Source: Xanthomonas arboricola pv. juglandis (GTDB lineage: Bacteria > Pseudomonadota > Gammaproteobacteria > Xanthomonadales > Xanthomonadaceae). Taken from it: a DNA stretch of 64,000 nucleotides. The position numbers and the translations under genes are program-made. The stretch is from the NCBI RefSeq assembly GCF_001013475.1, contig NZ_JZEF01000001.1, forward strand, positions 186,001-250,000, given 5' to 3'. Positions within the stretch are counted from its first letter, which is position 1, and every line of letters begins with the position of its first letter. Of the stretch, positions 29,349 to 38,741 are shown one piece after another. The notes under the pieces are model-generated. The model saw nothing but the letters and a program-made list of their open reading frames with translations. It did no database searches and was not told the origin of the DNA.

Positions 29349-32033
29349 TTAGAACTTGTAGGTCGCTTCCAGCGAGTAGCGACGGCCGAACACCTGATAG
29401 CCGCCGTCGTCCTGATTGGCCAGACGGTTGGGCTTGTTGTCGGTGTAGGCGCGCAGCGGTTCGTTGGTGAGGTTGCCGGCCTGGAAGCGGAAACCGAGCT
29501 GCTTGCTGTACTGCCAGTTCAGGCTCAGATCCACCGTGCCTTCGCTCTGCAACCGTGCCAGCCGCGCCGCATTCCAGCCGTACACCACGGTGTAGGGGCT
29601 GTGGTACTTGTAACCCACGCGCGCTTCGAAGCTGCCGTTGCTGTACCACAGGTCGAAGGTGCCGGTCTTGCGTGCCAGCCCGCTCAGCGGCAGCGGGTTG
29701 TCTTCCGGCGAGAACTCCTTGAGGTTGGAATCGACCAGCGAGAAGTTGGAGTAGACGCCGAAGTTTTCCATGTGCGGGATGAAGTAGAACGGCGTCTGGA
29801 AGGTGAGTTCCACACCGTTGATATGCCCGCCGCCACCATTGAACGGCGCGCTGACCAGGTAATCCAGGCCGTTGATCACTTCGCGGTCAGTGCGGTAGCC
29901 GATGCTCGAATCCACTTCCTTGCGATACACCGCAATCGCCGCCAGCGCTTCCTTGTGGAAGTACCACTCGTAGGACAGGTCGACCTGGGTGGCCTTGAAC
30001 GGATCCAGCTGCGGGTTGCCGCCGCTGCCGGTGAGCTGGCCGACGGTGACGTTGGGGTCATCCAGGCGCCGGCCGGTGCGCAACTCGTCCAGCGGCGGAC
30101 GTGCGATGACCTTGGCCACCGCAAAACGCAGGATGCGTTGATCGTCGATCAGGAAGTTGACGGTGGCGCTGGGCAACACGTCGGTGTATTCCTTGCTATC
30201 GCTGCTGGCCTGCACGGTGGTGCCGACCGAATCGAAGCCGTCGCTGGTGGTCTTGGTGTTGACCAGGCGCACGCCGATGTTGCCGGTGACATCGGTGCCG
30301 AACAGCTGCGAGCTGAACACCGCCTTGGCGAAGGCTTCGCGCACGTCTTCCTTGACGTTCCAGTGGTCGAGCAACTGCTCGTCGAGCGTGGCCGGGTCGA
30401 AACCGCCGAAGCCGATCTGGGCGATGGCATCCATGTTGCCGCCGGTCAGCGTGGGCACGTTCAAGTCCGGCATGGTGACCGGATAGATCAGGCCCTGGTA
30501 CGCCGAGATCGGCTGGTCGTAACCGGATTGGTTACTGATGAAGCGGCGGTTCTGCTTCTCGCGGCGCGCGGCGCGTGCGCCGAATTCCAGCGAGGTGAAC
30601 GCCGCGGTATCGACCGGGCGGCTGGCGTTGAGCACCAGCGCGGCGATCTTGTCGCGCAGCCCCTGCGGCTCGGTCTGGCCGGCGATGCCCCACTCGAGCG
30701 TGTCCGAGCTGGTGCTGATGGTGGGGGTGACGCTGCGGCGGAAATCGAACGAGACGGTGTCCGGGTTGCTGCCGAAGCGCACCGCCTGCCAGGTGTTGTC
30801 ACGCTTGGCCTGCGAGAACGACAGGTCACTGCCCAGCGTCCACACATCGCCGCTCCATTTAGCGTTGAGGCCGCCGGCGGTGAGCGTCTTGACCTCGTTG
30901 TAGTGGCTGACCACATGGTCGACCTGCAGGTTCGAGTTGGCCAGCGTGCCGGCCACCACATCGCCATCGACGATGGTGTAGGACGAGCCCGGCGTGGTGT
31001 ACGGATTGGCGCCGGTCGAGAAGGTGCTGTAGGCCAGCCCGTTGAACCAGTTCTGCAACTGGTCCTCGTCGATCTCGATACGCGAATACAGGCCGTCGAA
31101 CTTCAACTCGAAGTTGCCCGAGCGCCATTGCACCGTGCCCATCGCACCGGTGCGGGTCTGCTCGGTGAGCTTGAGCTGGTCGGCCGCGCCGAACGGGGTC
31201 GGGTCTACGCGGCCGTCGCCATCCACATCGCGCGAGGTGGTGGCATCGGTATAGCCCCAGCTGCCGATCGAGGAGTTGGAGTTCTTCTGCTTCTGGTAGG
31301 TGGCACCCAGCGCAACCGCCAGGTTGTCGTTGATGTGGTGCACCCAGCTGGCACCGAAGCGGCTGCCCCACGGGGAATAGCCGTCCACGTCCTTGGCGTG
31401 GTCGTAGAACACCGGGCCGGCGGTGCCGACAAAGCCCGGGCCGGTGTAGTCCAGCGGGCTGATGGTGGAGATGTCCACCGTCGCGGCAAGGCCGCCGGCG
31501 ACCAGGTCCGCCGACTGGGTCTTGTAGACCTTGACGGTGGAGACGATCTCGGTGGGAAACACTTCCCAGCGCACTGCACGATTGGGTTCGGAGGAGGCGA
31601 TTTCGCGCCCGTTGACGGTGCCCATGGTCATGCGCGGGCCAAGGCCGCGCACGGTGGCCAGGCTCTCGTTGCCGCGGTCGCGGGTGCCGTTGACACCGGG
31701 CAGGCGCACCAGCGCTTCGGCCACGGTGACGTTGGGCATCTGACCCATGTTGTCGGCAGAGATCACTTCCATGACGTGATCGGACATCTGCTTGGCCTGC
31801 ACCGCCTGGTTCAGGCTGGCGCGCTGGCCGATCACGGTGATGTTGTCGAGCGTGACCGGCGGCGCAGCACTGGTGGTGGCGTCAGTGGCCGGCTGCGCGG
31901 CAGGCGCGCTGTCCTGTGCCTGCGCACTGAACGCGGTGGCCAGCACGCAGGCGATGGTGGTGCAGAGGACGTCGCGCACGGGGGTGCGGCGCAGGCGCCG
32001 GCTGGCCAGGTGGCCGGTGTGGTGAACGGGCAT
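29349..32033 (-). CDS. TonB-dependent outer-membrane receptor, probable galacto-oligosaccharide transporter
   Basis: 894 residues with a signal peptide (to about residue 40, SAQAQ). A short TonB-box-like region is followed by a plug (DNITVIGQRASLNQAVQAKQMSDHVMEVISADNMGQMPNVTVAEALVRLPGV...RDRGNESLATVRGLGPRM) and a beta-barrel ending in YSLEATYKF with the terminal aromatic residue needed for insertion. The plug style NVTVAEALVRLPGV is that of the TonB receptors linked to carbohydrate uptake in xanthomonads. Upstream of GH53 and GH2 on the same strand, 162 bases from GH53, it would import galacto-oligosaccharides for periplasmic breakdown. Substrate is inferred from operon context. Confidence 0.93.
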   Translation of the reverse strand: MPVHHTGHLASRRLRRTPVRDVLCTTIACVLATAFSAQAQDSAPAAQPATDATTSAAPPVTLDNITVIGQRASLNQAVQAKQMSDHVMEVISADNMGQMPNVTVAEALVRLPGVNGTRDRGNESLATVRGLGPRMTMGTVNGREIASSEPNRAVRWEVFPTEIVSTVKVYKTQSADLVAGGLAATVDISTISPLDYTGPGFVGTAGPVFYDHAKDVDGYSPWGSRFGASWVHHINDNLAVALGATYQKQKNSNSSIGSWGYTDATTSRDVDGDGRVDPTPFGAADQLKLTEQTRTGAMGTVQWRSGNFELKFDGLYSRIEIDEDQLQNWFNGLAYSTFSTGANPYTTPGSSYTIVDGDVVAGTLANSNLQVDHVVSHYNEVKTLTAGGLNAKWSGDVWTLGSDLSFSQAKRDNTWQAVRFGSNPDTVSFDFRRSVTPTISTSSDTLEWGIAGQTEPQGLRDKIAALVLNASRPVDTAAFTSLEFGARAARREKQNRRFISNQSGYDQPISAYQGLIYPVTMPDLNVPTLTGGNMDAIAQIGFGGFDPATLDEQLLDHWNVKEDVREAFAKAVFSSQLFGTDVTGNIGVRLVNTKTTSDGFDSVGTTVQASSDSKEYTDVLPSATVNFLIDDQRILRFAVAKVIARPPLDELRTGRRLDDPNVTVGQLTGSGGNPQLDPFKATQVDLSYEWYFHKEALAAIAVYRKEVDSSIGYRTDREVINGLDYLVSAPFNGGGGHINGVELTFQTPFYFIPHMENFGVYSNFSLVDSNLKEFSPEDNPLPLSGLARKTGTFDLWYSNGSFEARVGYKYHSPYTVVYGWNAARLARLQSEGTVDLSLNWQYSKQLGFRFQAGNLTNEPLRAYTDNKPNRLANQDDGGYQVFGRRYSLEATYKF

Positions 32034-32395
32034 CGTTTGATCCCTCCCAGGACAAAGTTACCGAATGAAATAGTGGCCGCTGGTGCGGCGCTGTGGCGCG
32101 GCTGCGCGTTGGCGTGTCCAACGCGGGCATGGCGGTTGCTGCGGTGTGGAGCTGACTGATCGTTTGCGTGACGCTGCGACGATGGTCGATCGCCTTGACG
32201 TCCCCCTGTCCTGCATGTGTCCGCTTCAGGGTAGAAGCGCAAGCCATTCCATTCCAATGAAGCATTTTGCGGGAGCTATCTCGCGTTGGAATGCTGCAGT
32301 GCAGCGGTAGCGTCTGCCTGGTCACAGTTGCGGCGTGAGTTGCCGGTACCGGGAACCAAGGTTGCCTGGTGGACGCGACGGACCCGGGTCTCGGC
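32034..32395. other. Region upstream of the galactan operon
   Basis: 362 bases with no gene. An 8-bp inverted repeat CATTCCAA (32250-32257) / TTGGAATG (32286-32293) is the only regular structure; it could be a regulator site for the receptor operon but is weak evidence. Confidence 0.35.
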
Positions 32396-33781
32396 CTAGC
32401 GCGCGCTGGTAGATAACCGGGGCAGTGCCGGAAAGGCGCGCTGCACGCAGTCGTTGCGTTCGCAGGTCAGGCAACCCGGGCCGATCGGCACCGCATCGTC
32501 CACCGCGTCCAGATCCCAGCCGCGCGCATACACCAGTTGATCGGCATGGCGCAGGTCGCAGCCCATCGCCAACGCAAAGGTCTTGCGCGGGCGGCCGTAG
32601 CCCGGCGCGCCGCTGCTGACCTGGCGCGCCAGCCAGAAGTAGCGCCGGCCATCGGGCATGCGCGCGATCTGGGTCAGGATGCGGTCGGGCTGGTTGAAGG
32701 CCTCATAGACGATCCACAGCGGGCAGGCGCCGCCGACATGCGAGAAGTGGAAGTCGGTGGCCGAGTGGCGTTTGGACACGTTGCCGGCACGATCGACCCG
32801 CATGAAGAAGATCGGCAGCCCGGCCGCACCGCGCCGCTGCAAGGTGCTGAGCCGGTGGCAGACCGCCTCGAAGCCGACGCCGAAGCGATCGGCCAGCCAT
32901 TCGATGTCGTAGCGCGAGCGCTGGGCGCTGCGCAGGAATTGGCCATACGGCATCACCAGCGCGCCGGCGAAATAGTTCGACAGCCCAATCCGCGACAACG
33001 CGATACGCTCGGCATCTTCGAAGCCGGCATCGGCAATGCGTGCGTCGAGCAAGGGCGCGCATTCCAGCAAGGCCAGTTGCGCGGCCATCTGGAAGGCCTG
33101 CTGGCCAGGGCGCAGATGCGCGGGCAGCCACAGCACGCGCGCCTGCGTATCCACACTGCGCTTGTCGCTGTGCAGATCCGGCGCATCCTGCACCAGCAGG
33201 CCGTGGCGATCGGCCAGGCGTTGGCGCAGCCGCAGCGGCAGGTTGTCCGAGGTCAGGCCGAGTTCGGCATACAGCGCCTCGGCGCGCTCATCCAGTTCCG
33301 GCAGATAGTTGTGCGCGCGGTTGAAGTAATCGCGCACCTGCTCGCCCGGCGACAGCGAGGGCAGTGTGGCGTGGTCGGCGCCGATCTGTATTTCCAGTGC
33401 GGCGGTGCGCTCGAGCAGGTGCTGGTGAGCGCGGTGCAGGTCCAGCAGCGCCTGGGCCACCTGCGGCAGGTTGCCGGTGAGCACGCGCAGCTCTGCGGCC
33501 GAGAGGCTGTGGCCCAGGCTGCGCAGCGATTCGTCCAGCGGCTCGACCAGCGCGGCCGGGTCGTCCAGGTCGAGCAGGCCGTCCAGATCGCCCAGGGCGG
33601 CCTTGAGCCGCTGCTGGATTGCCAGGGTCAGGGGGCGTTGGTTGCGCTCGATCTGGTTGAGGTAGCTCGGCGACAGCCCGAGCCGGCGCGCCAGCTCCGC
33701 CTGGGTCAGGCCGTGGCGCTGGCGCAGCCGCTGCAGGCGCAGGCCGAGCTGGTGGCGGAGCGGGAGAGGCGACTGGGGCAT
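32396..33781 (-). CDS. XRE-HTH / ScfR-type short-chain fatty acyl regulator
   Basis: 461 residues from ATG 33781. Residues about 8-65 form a Cro/C1-type HTH (LTQAELARRLGLSPSYLNQIERNQRP). The middle is an ImmA/IrrE-like (DUF955) segment, and the C-terminal half is the DUF2083 region with a cysteine cluster CLTCERNDCVQRAFP. This architecture is that of ScfR, RamB and PrpR-type regulators that sense acyl-CoA and control propionate or branched-chain catabolism. It is divergent from mmsA, the first valine operon gene, and TTCGCA direct repeats lie in the gap, so control of that operon is likely. A TTG 5 codons upstream is the only alternative start. Confidence 0.87.
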   Translation of the reverse strand: MPQSPLPLRHQLGLRLQRLRQRHGLTQAELARRLGLSPSYLNQIERNQRPLTLAIQQRLKAALGDLDGLLDLDDPAALVEPLDESLRSLGHSLSAAELRVLTGNLPQVAQALLDLHRAHQHLLERTAALEIQIGADHATLPSLSPGEQVRDYFNRAHNYLPELDERAEALYAELGLTSDNLPLRLRQRLADRHGLLVQDAPDLHSDKRSVDTQARVLWLPAHLRPGQQAFQMAAQLALLECAPLLDARIADAGFEDAERIALSRIGLSNYFAGALVMPYGQFLRSAQRSRYDIEWLADRFGVGFEAVCHRLSTLQRRGAAGLPIFFMRVDRAGNVSKRHSATDFHFSHVGGACPLWIVYEAFNQPDRILTQIARMPDGRRYFWLARQVSSGAPGYGRPRKTFALAMGCDLRHADQLVYARGWDLDAVDDAVPIGPGCLTCERNDCVQRAFPALPRLSTSAR

Positions 33782-33798
33782 TCGCAAGATTCGCAAAA
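33781..33798. promoter_or_regulatory. TTCGCA direct-repeat pair at the regulator start
   Basis: TTCGCAAGA TTCGCAAAA: two TTCGCA copies with 9-bp period (33781-33786, 33790-33795), overlapping the start of the minus-strand regulator gene. Resembles the TTTGCAAA-type sites of RamB/PrpR regulators. Probable autoregulatory operator. Confidence 0.55.
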
Positions 33799-33855
33799 TA
33801 GTGACGGCAGCTTAGCGCGATTAAGCAGTCTCGGGCTGGGAATGCCAGGTCGCGG

Positions 33856-33870
33856 TGCGAACAATGCGAA
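33856..33870. promoter_or_regulatory. Inverted TGCGAA direct-repeat pair before mmsA
   Basis: TGCGAACAATGCGAA: two TGCGAA copies, again at 9-bp period, the reverse complement of the pair at 33781-33798. It lies 34 bases before the mmsA ATG. The two pairs face each other across the divergent promoter region, which fits one regulator binding both. Confidence 0.6.
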
Positions 33871-33904
33871 GCATCCGTAGCGACCTTCTGCGAGCGACCC
33901 TGCA

Positions 33905-35410
33905 ATGAGTAATTCCGTCCCGCGCGTTTCCCTGTTGATCGACGGCCAGTTCGTCACCTCCGCCAGCCCCCATTGGCAGGACGTGGTCAACCCGGCCGAT
34001 CAGTCGGTGCTGGCACAGGTGCCGTTCGCCACCACCGGCGAAGTGGCCGCGGCGGTGGCGGCGGCCAGCCAGGCCTTCGTGAGCTGGCGCAAGACCCCGA
34101 TCGGCACGCGTGCGCGCATCTTCCTCAAGTACCAGCAGCTGATCCGCGAGCACATGCCCGAGCTGGCCGCGCTGCTCAGCGCCGAGCAGGGCAAGACCCT
34201 GGCCGATGCCGAAGGCGATGTGTTCCGCGGGCTGGAGGTGGTGGAACACGCTGCGGCGATCGGCAACCTGCAGTTGGGCGAGCTGGCCAACAACGTCGCC
34301 AACGGCGTGGACACCTATAGCCTGCTGCAGCCGCTGGGCGTGTGCGCGGGCATCACCCCGTTCAACTTCCCGGCGATGATTCCGTTGTGGATGTTTCCGA
34401 TGGCCATCGCCACCGGCAACACCTTCGTGCTCAAGCCATCCGAGCAGGACCCGATGGTGACCATGCGGCTGGTGGAACTGGCGCTGGAGGCAGGCATTCC
34501 CAAGGGTGTGCTCAATGTCGTGCACGGCGGCGAAGACGTGGTCAACGCGTTGTGCGACCACCCGGACATCAAGGCGCTGTCGTTTGTCGGGTCGACCAGG
34601 GTCGGCACGCACGTCTATCGGCGCGCCGCGCTGGCCGGCAAGCGCGTGCAATGCATGATGGGTGCGAAAAATCATGCCGTGGTGCTGCCGGACGCCAATC
34701 AGGAACAGACGCTCAATGCGATGGTCGGCGCCGCCTTCGGTGCGGCCGGCCAACGCTGCATGGCCGCGTCCACGCTGGTGCTGGTGGGCGAGGCGCGGCA
34801 ATGGATTCCGGCGCTGGTGGCCAAGGCAAAGGGCCTGACCCTGGGCGCAGGCAATGCGCCGGGCACCGAGGTCGGGCCGCTGATCTCCTGCGCGGCGCGC
34901 GAGCGTGTGGAAGGCTTGATCGCCTCCGGCGTCGAGCAGGGCGCCACACTGGAACTGGATGGGCGCGCGCCCAGCGTGCCGGGCTTCGAGCAGGGCAACT
35001 TCGTCGGCCCGACGATCTTCTCCGGCGTGAGGCCGGGCATGCGCATCTACGACGAGGAAATCTTCGGACCGGTGCTGGTGATCCTGGAGGCAGCCACGCT
35101 GGACGAGGCCATCGCCCTGGTCAATGCCAACCCCAATGGCAATGGCACCGCCTTGTTCACCCAGTCCGGTGCGGCGGCGCGGCGTTTTCAGGAAGACATC
35201 GACGTGGGCCAGGTCGGCATCAACGTGCCGATCCCGGTACCGGTGCCGCTGTTCTCGTTCACCGGATCGCGTGCCTCCAAGCTCGGCGACCTGGGCCCGT
35301 ACGGCAAGCAGGTGGTGATGTTCTACACCCAGACCAAGACCGTGACCGCGCGCTGGTTCGACGACGAAACGCTGGGCCAAGGCGTCAACACCACCATTTC
35401 CCTCAAGTGA
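33905..35410 (+). CDS. mmsA: Methylmalonate-semialdehyde dehydrogenase (CoA-acylating)
   Basis: 501 residues. Aldehyde dehydrogenase fold with [37 protein letters not shown] for NAD and [11 protein letters not shown] with catalytic C285; QRCMA is typical of MmsA. It turns (S)-methylmalonate semialdehyde into propionyl-CoA with NAD and CoA, the last step of valine and also part of thymine breakdown. First gene of a five-gene valine operon (mmsA, ACAD, ECH, HIBCH, mmsB) with a 10-base gap to the next gene. Likely regulated by the divergent ScfR-type protein. Confidence 0.96.
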   Translation: MSNSVPRVSLLIDGQFVTSASPHWQDVVNPADQSVLAQVPFATTGEVAAAVAAASQAFVSWRKTPIGTRARIFLKYQQLIREHMPELAALLSAEQGKTLADAEGDVFRGLEVVEHAAAIGNLQLGELANNVANGVDTYSLLQPLGVCAGITPFNFPAMIPLWMFPMAIATGNTFVLKPSEQDPMVTMRLVELALEAGIPKGVLNVVHGGEDVVNALCDHPDIKALSFVGSTRVGTHVYRRAALAGKRVQCMMGAKNHAVVLPDANQEQTLNAMVGAAFGAAGQRCMAASTLVLVGEARQWIPALVAKAKGLTLGAGNAPGTEVGPLISCAARERVEGLIASGVEQGATLELDGRAPSVPGFEQGNFVGPTIFSGVRPGMRIYDEEIFGPVLVILEAATLDEAIALVNANPNGNGTALFTQSGAAARRFQEDIDVGQVGINVPIPVPVPLFSFTGSRASKLGDLGPYGKQVVMFYTQTKTVTARWFDDETLGQGVNTTISLK

Positions 35411-35420
35411 CACGATCGCC

Positions 35421-36602
35421 ATGAATGCAGCCATCCAGCTACACGCCAATACGGCCGATTTGAATGACGAGCAGGAAGCGTTCCGCGCTGCCGCGCGCGA
35501 CTTTGCCGACAAGGAACTCGCACCGCACGCCGCGCATTGGGATGCGGAAAGCCACTTCCCGCGCGAGGCGATCGCCAAGGCGGCCGAGCTGGGGTTCTGC
35601 GGGCTGTACACCGATGAGGGCGTGGGCGGCCTGGGCATGCGCCGGCTCGATGCCGCGGTGGTGTTCGAGGAACTGGCCACGGTCGATCCATCCACCTCGG
35701 CCTTCATCAGCATCCACAACATGGCCACCTGGTTGATCGCCAGTTACGGCAACGACGCGGTGCGCGCGCAGTGGGGCGAGGCGATGACCAGCGGCGCCAA
35801 ACTGGGTTCGTACTGCCTCACCGAGCCGGGTGCCGGCTCGGACGCGGCCTCGCTCAAGACGCGTGCGCAGCGCGACGGCGACAACTACCTGCTCAACGGC
35901 AGCAAGGCCTTCATCTCCGGCGCGGGCGCCACCGATGTGCTGGTGGTGATGGCCCGCACCGGCGACGACGGCGCGCGCGGCATCAGCGCCTTCGTGGTGC
36001 CCGCCGATGCGCCCGGCATCAGCTACGGCCGCAAGGAAGAGAAAATGGGCTGGAACAGCCAGCCCACGCGCGGGGTGAGCTTCGAGAACGTGCGCATTCC
36101 GGCCGGCAATCTGCTGGGCAAGGAAGGCGAAGGTTTCAAGATGGCGATGAAGGCACTGGATGGCGGCCGCATCAATATCGCCGCCTGTTCGTTGGGAGCG
36201 GCGCAAGGCGCGCTGGACGCCGCCCGCCGCTACATGGGCGAGCGCCGGCAGTTCGGCAAGAAGCTGGCCGATTTCCAGGCGCTGCAGTTCAAACTGGCCG
36301 ACATGGCCACGCAACTGGTGGCCGCGCGGCAGATGGTGCACACCGCTGCACGCAAGCTCGATGCCGGCAGCCACGATGCCACCGTGTGGTGCGCGATGGC
36401 CAAGCGTTTCGCCACCGACGCCGGCTTTGCGATCTGCGACGATGCCTTGCAGATCCACGGCGGCTACGGCTATATCCGCGAGTATCCGATCGAGCGCCTG
36501 CTGCGCGACAGCCGCGTGCACCGCATCCTGGAAGGCACCAACGAGGTGATGCGCATGATCATTGCGCGCCACCTGCTCAACGGCGAGGAGGAACTGCGAT
36601 GA
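35421..36602 (+). CDS. Isobutyryl-CoA dehydrogenase-type acyl-CoA dehydrogenase
   Basis: 393 residues. FAD acyl-CoA dehydrogenase: YCLTEPGAGSDAASLKTRAQRDGDNYLLNGSKAFISGAGATDVLVVMART is the central domain, RRQFGKKLADFQALQFKLADMATQLVAARQM the C-terminal helices, and RILEGTNEVMRMIIARHLL holds the catalytic Glu of EGT. In this operon it should oxidise isobutyryl-CoA to methacrylyl-CoA, passing electrons to ETF. Its stop overlaps the next start (ATGA). Specificity is inferred from the operon. Confidence 0.93.
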   Translation: MNAAIQLHANTADLNDEQEAFRAAARDFADKELAPHAAHWDAESHFPREAIAKAAELGFCGLYTDEGVGGLGMRRLDAAVVFEELATVDPSTSAFISIHNMATWLIASYGNDAVRAQWGEAMTSGAKLGSYCLTEPGAGSDAASLKTRAQRDGDNYLLNGSKAFISGAGATDVLVVMARTGDDGARGISAFVVPADAPGISYGRKEEKMGWNSQPTRGVSFENVRIPAGNLLGKEGEGFKMAMKALDGGRINIAACSLGAAQGALDAARRYMGERRQFGKKLADFQALQFKLADMATQLVAARQMVHTAARKLDAGSHDATVWCAMAKRFATDAGFAICDDALQIHGGYGYIREYPIERLLRDSRVHRILEGTNEVMRMIIARHLLNGEEELR

Positions 36603-37396
36603 GCGATTGGGCAACACGCACGCATACCGGTTTACATGTCGAACGCGACGGCCATGTCGCCATCGTCACCCTGCGCAATCCGCCGGCCAACACCTGGACC
36701 GTGCACAGTCTTGCAGCCTTGCGCGACCTGGTCCGCGCGCTGGATGCGGACCGCAGCATCTACGCGCTGGTGATCACTGGCGATGGAGAGAAGTTCTTCA
36801 GTGCCGGCGCCGATCTCAAGCAGTTTGCCGATGGCGACAAGGCTGCTGCACGGGAGGCCGCGCGTCGCTTCGGCGAAGCCTTCGAGGCCTTGAGCGCGTT
36901 TCGCGGCGTGTCGATCGCCGCCATCAACGGCTATGCGATGGGTGGTGGCCTGGAGTGCGCGCTGGCCTGCGACCTGCGCATTGCCGAGCAGCACGCACAG
37001 CTGGCCTTGCCGGAAGCCAGCGTCGGCTTGTTGCCGTGCGCCGGCGGCACCCAGAACCTGCCGCGCCTGGTCGGCGAGGGTTGGGCCAAGCGCATGATCC
37101 TGCTTGGCGAGCGTCTGGATGCCGCCACCGCGCACCGCATCGGCCTGGTGGAAGAGGTGGTGGGCACGGGCGAGTCGCGCGCGCTGGCCATTGCCTGGGC
37201 ACAGCGCGCCGGCAAGCAGAGTCCGGCCAGCGTTGCGGCGTGCAAGCGCCTGGTGCAGTCCACCCGCCACGGCACGCATGCCGCCGCGCTGGTGGCAGAG
37301 CGCGAAGCCTTCGTCGACCTGTTCGAGCAGGCCGATCAGGCCGAGGGAGTGGCTGCCTTTCTCGAGAAGCGCGCACCGCAGTGGAGCAATGGCTGA
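36599..37396 (+). CDS. Enoyl-CoA hydratase (methacrylyl-CoA hydratase role)
   Basis: 265 residues from ATG 36599, overlapping the dehydrogenase stop by 4 bases. Crotonase fold with oxyanion-hole segments FFSAGADLKQFADGD and INGYAMGGGLECALACDLRIAE, and LPEASVGLLPCAGGTQNLPRLVG; both catalytic glutamates (in LECAL and LPEAS) are present. It would hydrate methacrylyl-CoA to 3-hydroxyisobutyryl-CoA. The stop shares one base with the next start (TGATG), so translation is coupled. Confidence 0.94.
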   Translation: MSDWATRTHTGLHVERDGHVAIVTLRNPPANTWTVHSLAALRDLVRALDADRSIYALVITGDGEKFFSAGADLKQFADGDKAAAREAARRFGEAFEALSAFRGVSIAAINGYAMGGGLECALACDLRIAEQHAQLALPEASVGLLPCAGGTQNLPRLVGEGWAKRMILLGERLDAATAHRIGLVEEVVGTGESRALAIAWAQRAGKQSPASVAACKRLVQSTRHGTHAAALVAEREAFVDLFEQADQAEGVAAFLEKRAPQWSNG

Positions 37397-38568
37397 TGCT
37401 GGATGTGAGCCTCCCCGAAGAAGCCCCGGTGCTGTTCGAACAACGCGATTGCGCCGACGGGCATCGCATCGGCATCGCCACCTTGAATGCGCCCAGGACG
37501 CTCAACGGCCTGTCCCTGCAGATGACGCGCCTGCTGGATGCGCAGTTGCGCGTCTGGGCTGACGATGCGCAGATTGCCTGCGTGGTGTTGCGTGGTGCCG
37601 GCGAGAAAGCGTTCTGCGCGGGCGGCGACCTGCATGGTCTGTACCAGAGCATGCGCGCGCATCGCGAGGCGGTACCGGACGCGCAGCAACGTCGCGCGCA
37701 ACCGCAGGGCAATGCGCACGCCGCTGCGTTCTTCGAAGAGGAGTACCGGCTCGACCATCGCATCCACACCTACCCGAAGCCGCTGCTGTGCTGGGGCCAC
37801 GGCATCGTCATGGGCGGCGGTATCGGCTTGATGTCCGGCGCCAGCCATCGCGTGGTCACCGAGCGCTCGCGGCTGGCGATGCCGGAGATCAGTGTCGGCC
37901 TGTTTCCCGACGTGGGTGGCAGCTGGTTGTTGCGCCGCGTGCCGCACGGCGCAGGATTGTTTCTGGCACTGACCGGCGCGCCGCTGGATGCCAGCGATGC
38001 CATCTATGCCGGGCTTGCGGATGTGCGCCTGGAACATGCGCAGTACGCGGCAGTGCTGGACGCCCTGGACGCGCATGCCTGGACAGGCGATGCCAGCGAG
38101 GATCGCGCCCAGCTCGGCGCATTCCTGCACGGGATTGCGCAACCGCTGGAGCCCGGCCCGCTGCAGGTGCATGCGGCGCTGATCGCGCAATTGGTGGCAG
38201 GCCAGACGCTGCAGGAAGTGGTCGCCGCAATCCTGGCACTGCAAAGTGAAGATGCCTGGTTGCAGGCCGCGCGTGCAACGCTGGCAGCCGGCGCCCCCGG
38301 CTCGGCGCGCCTGGCCTGGGAGCTGCAACGTCACCCGGGCACCGGCACGCTGGCCGACACCTTTCGCACCGAGTACGTGGTGGCGCTGCATGCCGCCGCG
38401 CATGGCGACTTCGCCGAAGGCATTCGCGCGCTGTTGATCGACAAGGACCGTACGCCGCAGTGGCAGCCTGCCGCGCTCGAACAGGCCGATGCGCAATGGG
38501 CGGCGCCATTCCTGCAATCGCCCTGGCCACCTGCACGGCATCCGCTTGCCGACCTTGGTGCAGGTTGA
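37396..38568 (+). CDS. 3-hydroxyisobutyryl-CoA hydrolase
   Basis: 390 residues from ATG 37396. It is a crotonase superfamily member of the HIBCH type, longer than the hydratase, with FCAGGDLHGLYQSMRAHR, the insertion FFEEEYRLDHRIHTYPKPLLCWGHGIVMGGGIGLM and MPEISVGLFPDVGGSWLL carrying the Glu/Asp pair needed for hydrolysis. It removes CoA so that toxic methacrylyl-CoA does not build up. Coupled to the hydratase gene upstream; mmsB follows after 173 bases. Confidence 0.93.
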   Translation: MLDVSLPEEAPVLFEQRDCADGHRIGIATLNAPRTLNGLSLQMTRLLDAQLRVWADDAQIACVVLRGAGEKAFCAGGDLHGLYQSMRAHREAVPDAQQRRAQPQGNAHAAAFFEEEYRLDHRIHTYPKPLLCWGHGIVMGGGIGLMSGASHRVVTERSRLAMPEISVGLFPDVGGSWLLRRVPHGAGLFLALTGAPLDASDAIYAGLADVRLEHAQYAAVLDALDAHAWTGDASEDRAQLGAFLHGIAQPLEPGPLQVHAALIAQLVAGQTLQEVVAAILALQSEDAWLQAARATLAAGAPGSARLAWELQRHPGTGTLADTFRTEYVVALHAAAHGDFAEGIRALLIDKDRTPQWQPAALEQADAQWAAPFLQSPWPPARHPLADLGAG

Positions 38569-38741
38569 GTCGCTGCTACGCCGCTGCGAACGGTCTTGGC
38601 GGATGCGGACAATGAGCCGCATCTGCAGTGCAGGACCGAGGGACGCCACTGTGCCCGTTTGCCGCGCTGCGCTGCGGCCGGGCACACCATTCAACGGCCG
38701 CGCCAGTCGGTGATGGCCGCCCAACCCTGGAAAACCACACC

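Noticed and set aside
28026..32159. 1377-codon open frame antisense to the TonB receptor and GH53 genes
   Set aside because: Long antisense frames arise from strong GC3 bias. It is low-complexity, with no start signal, and lies over two well-supported genes.
33781..33798. PIP box (TTCGB-N15-TTCGB) for HrpX
   Set aside because: The two TTCGC copies are only 4 bases apart, not 15; no PIP box found before the hydrolase genes I checked.
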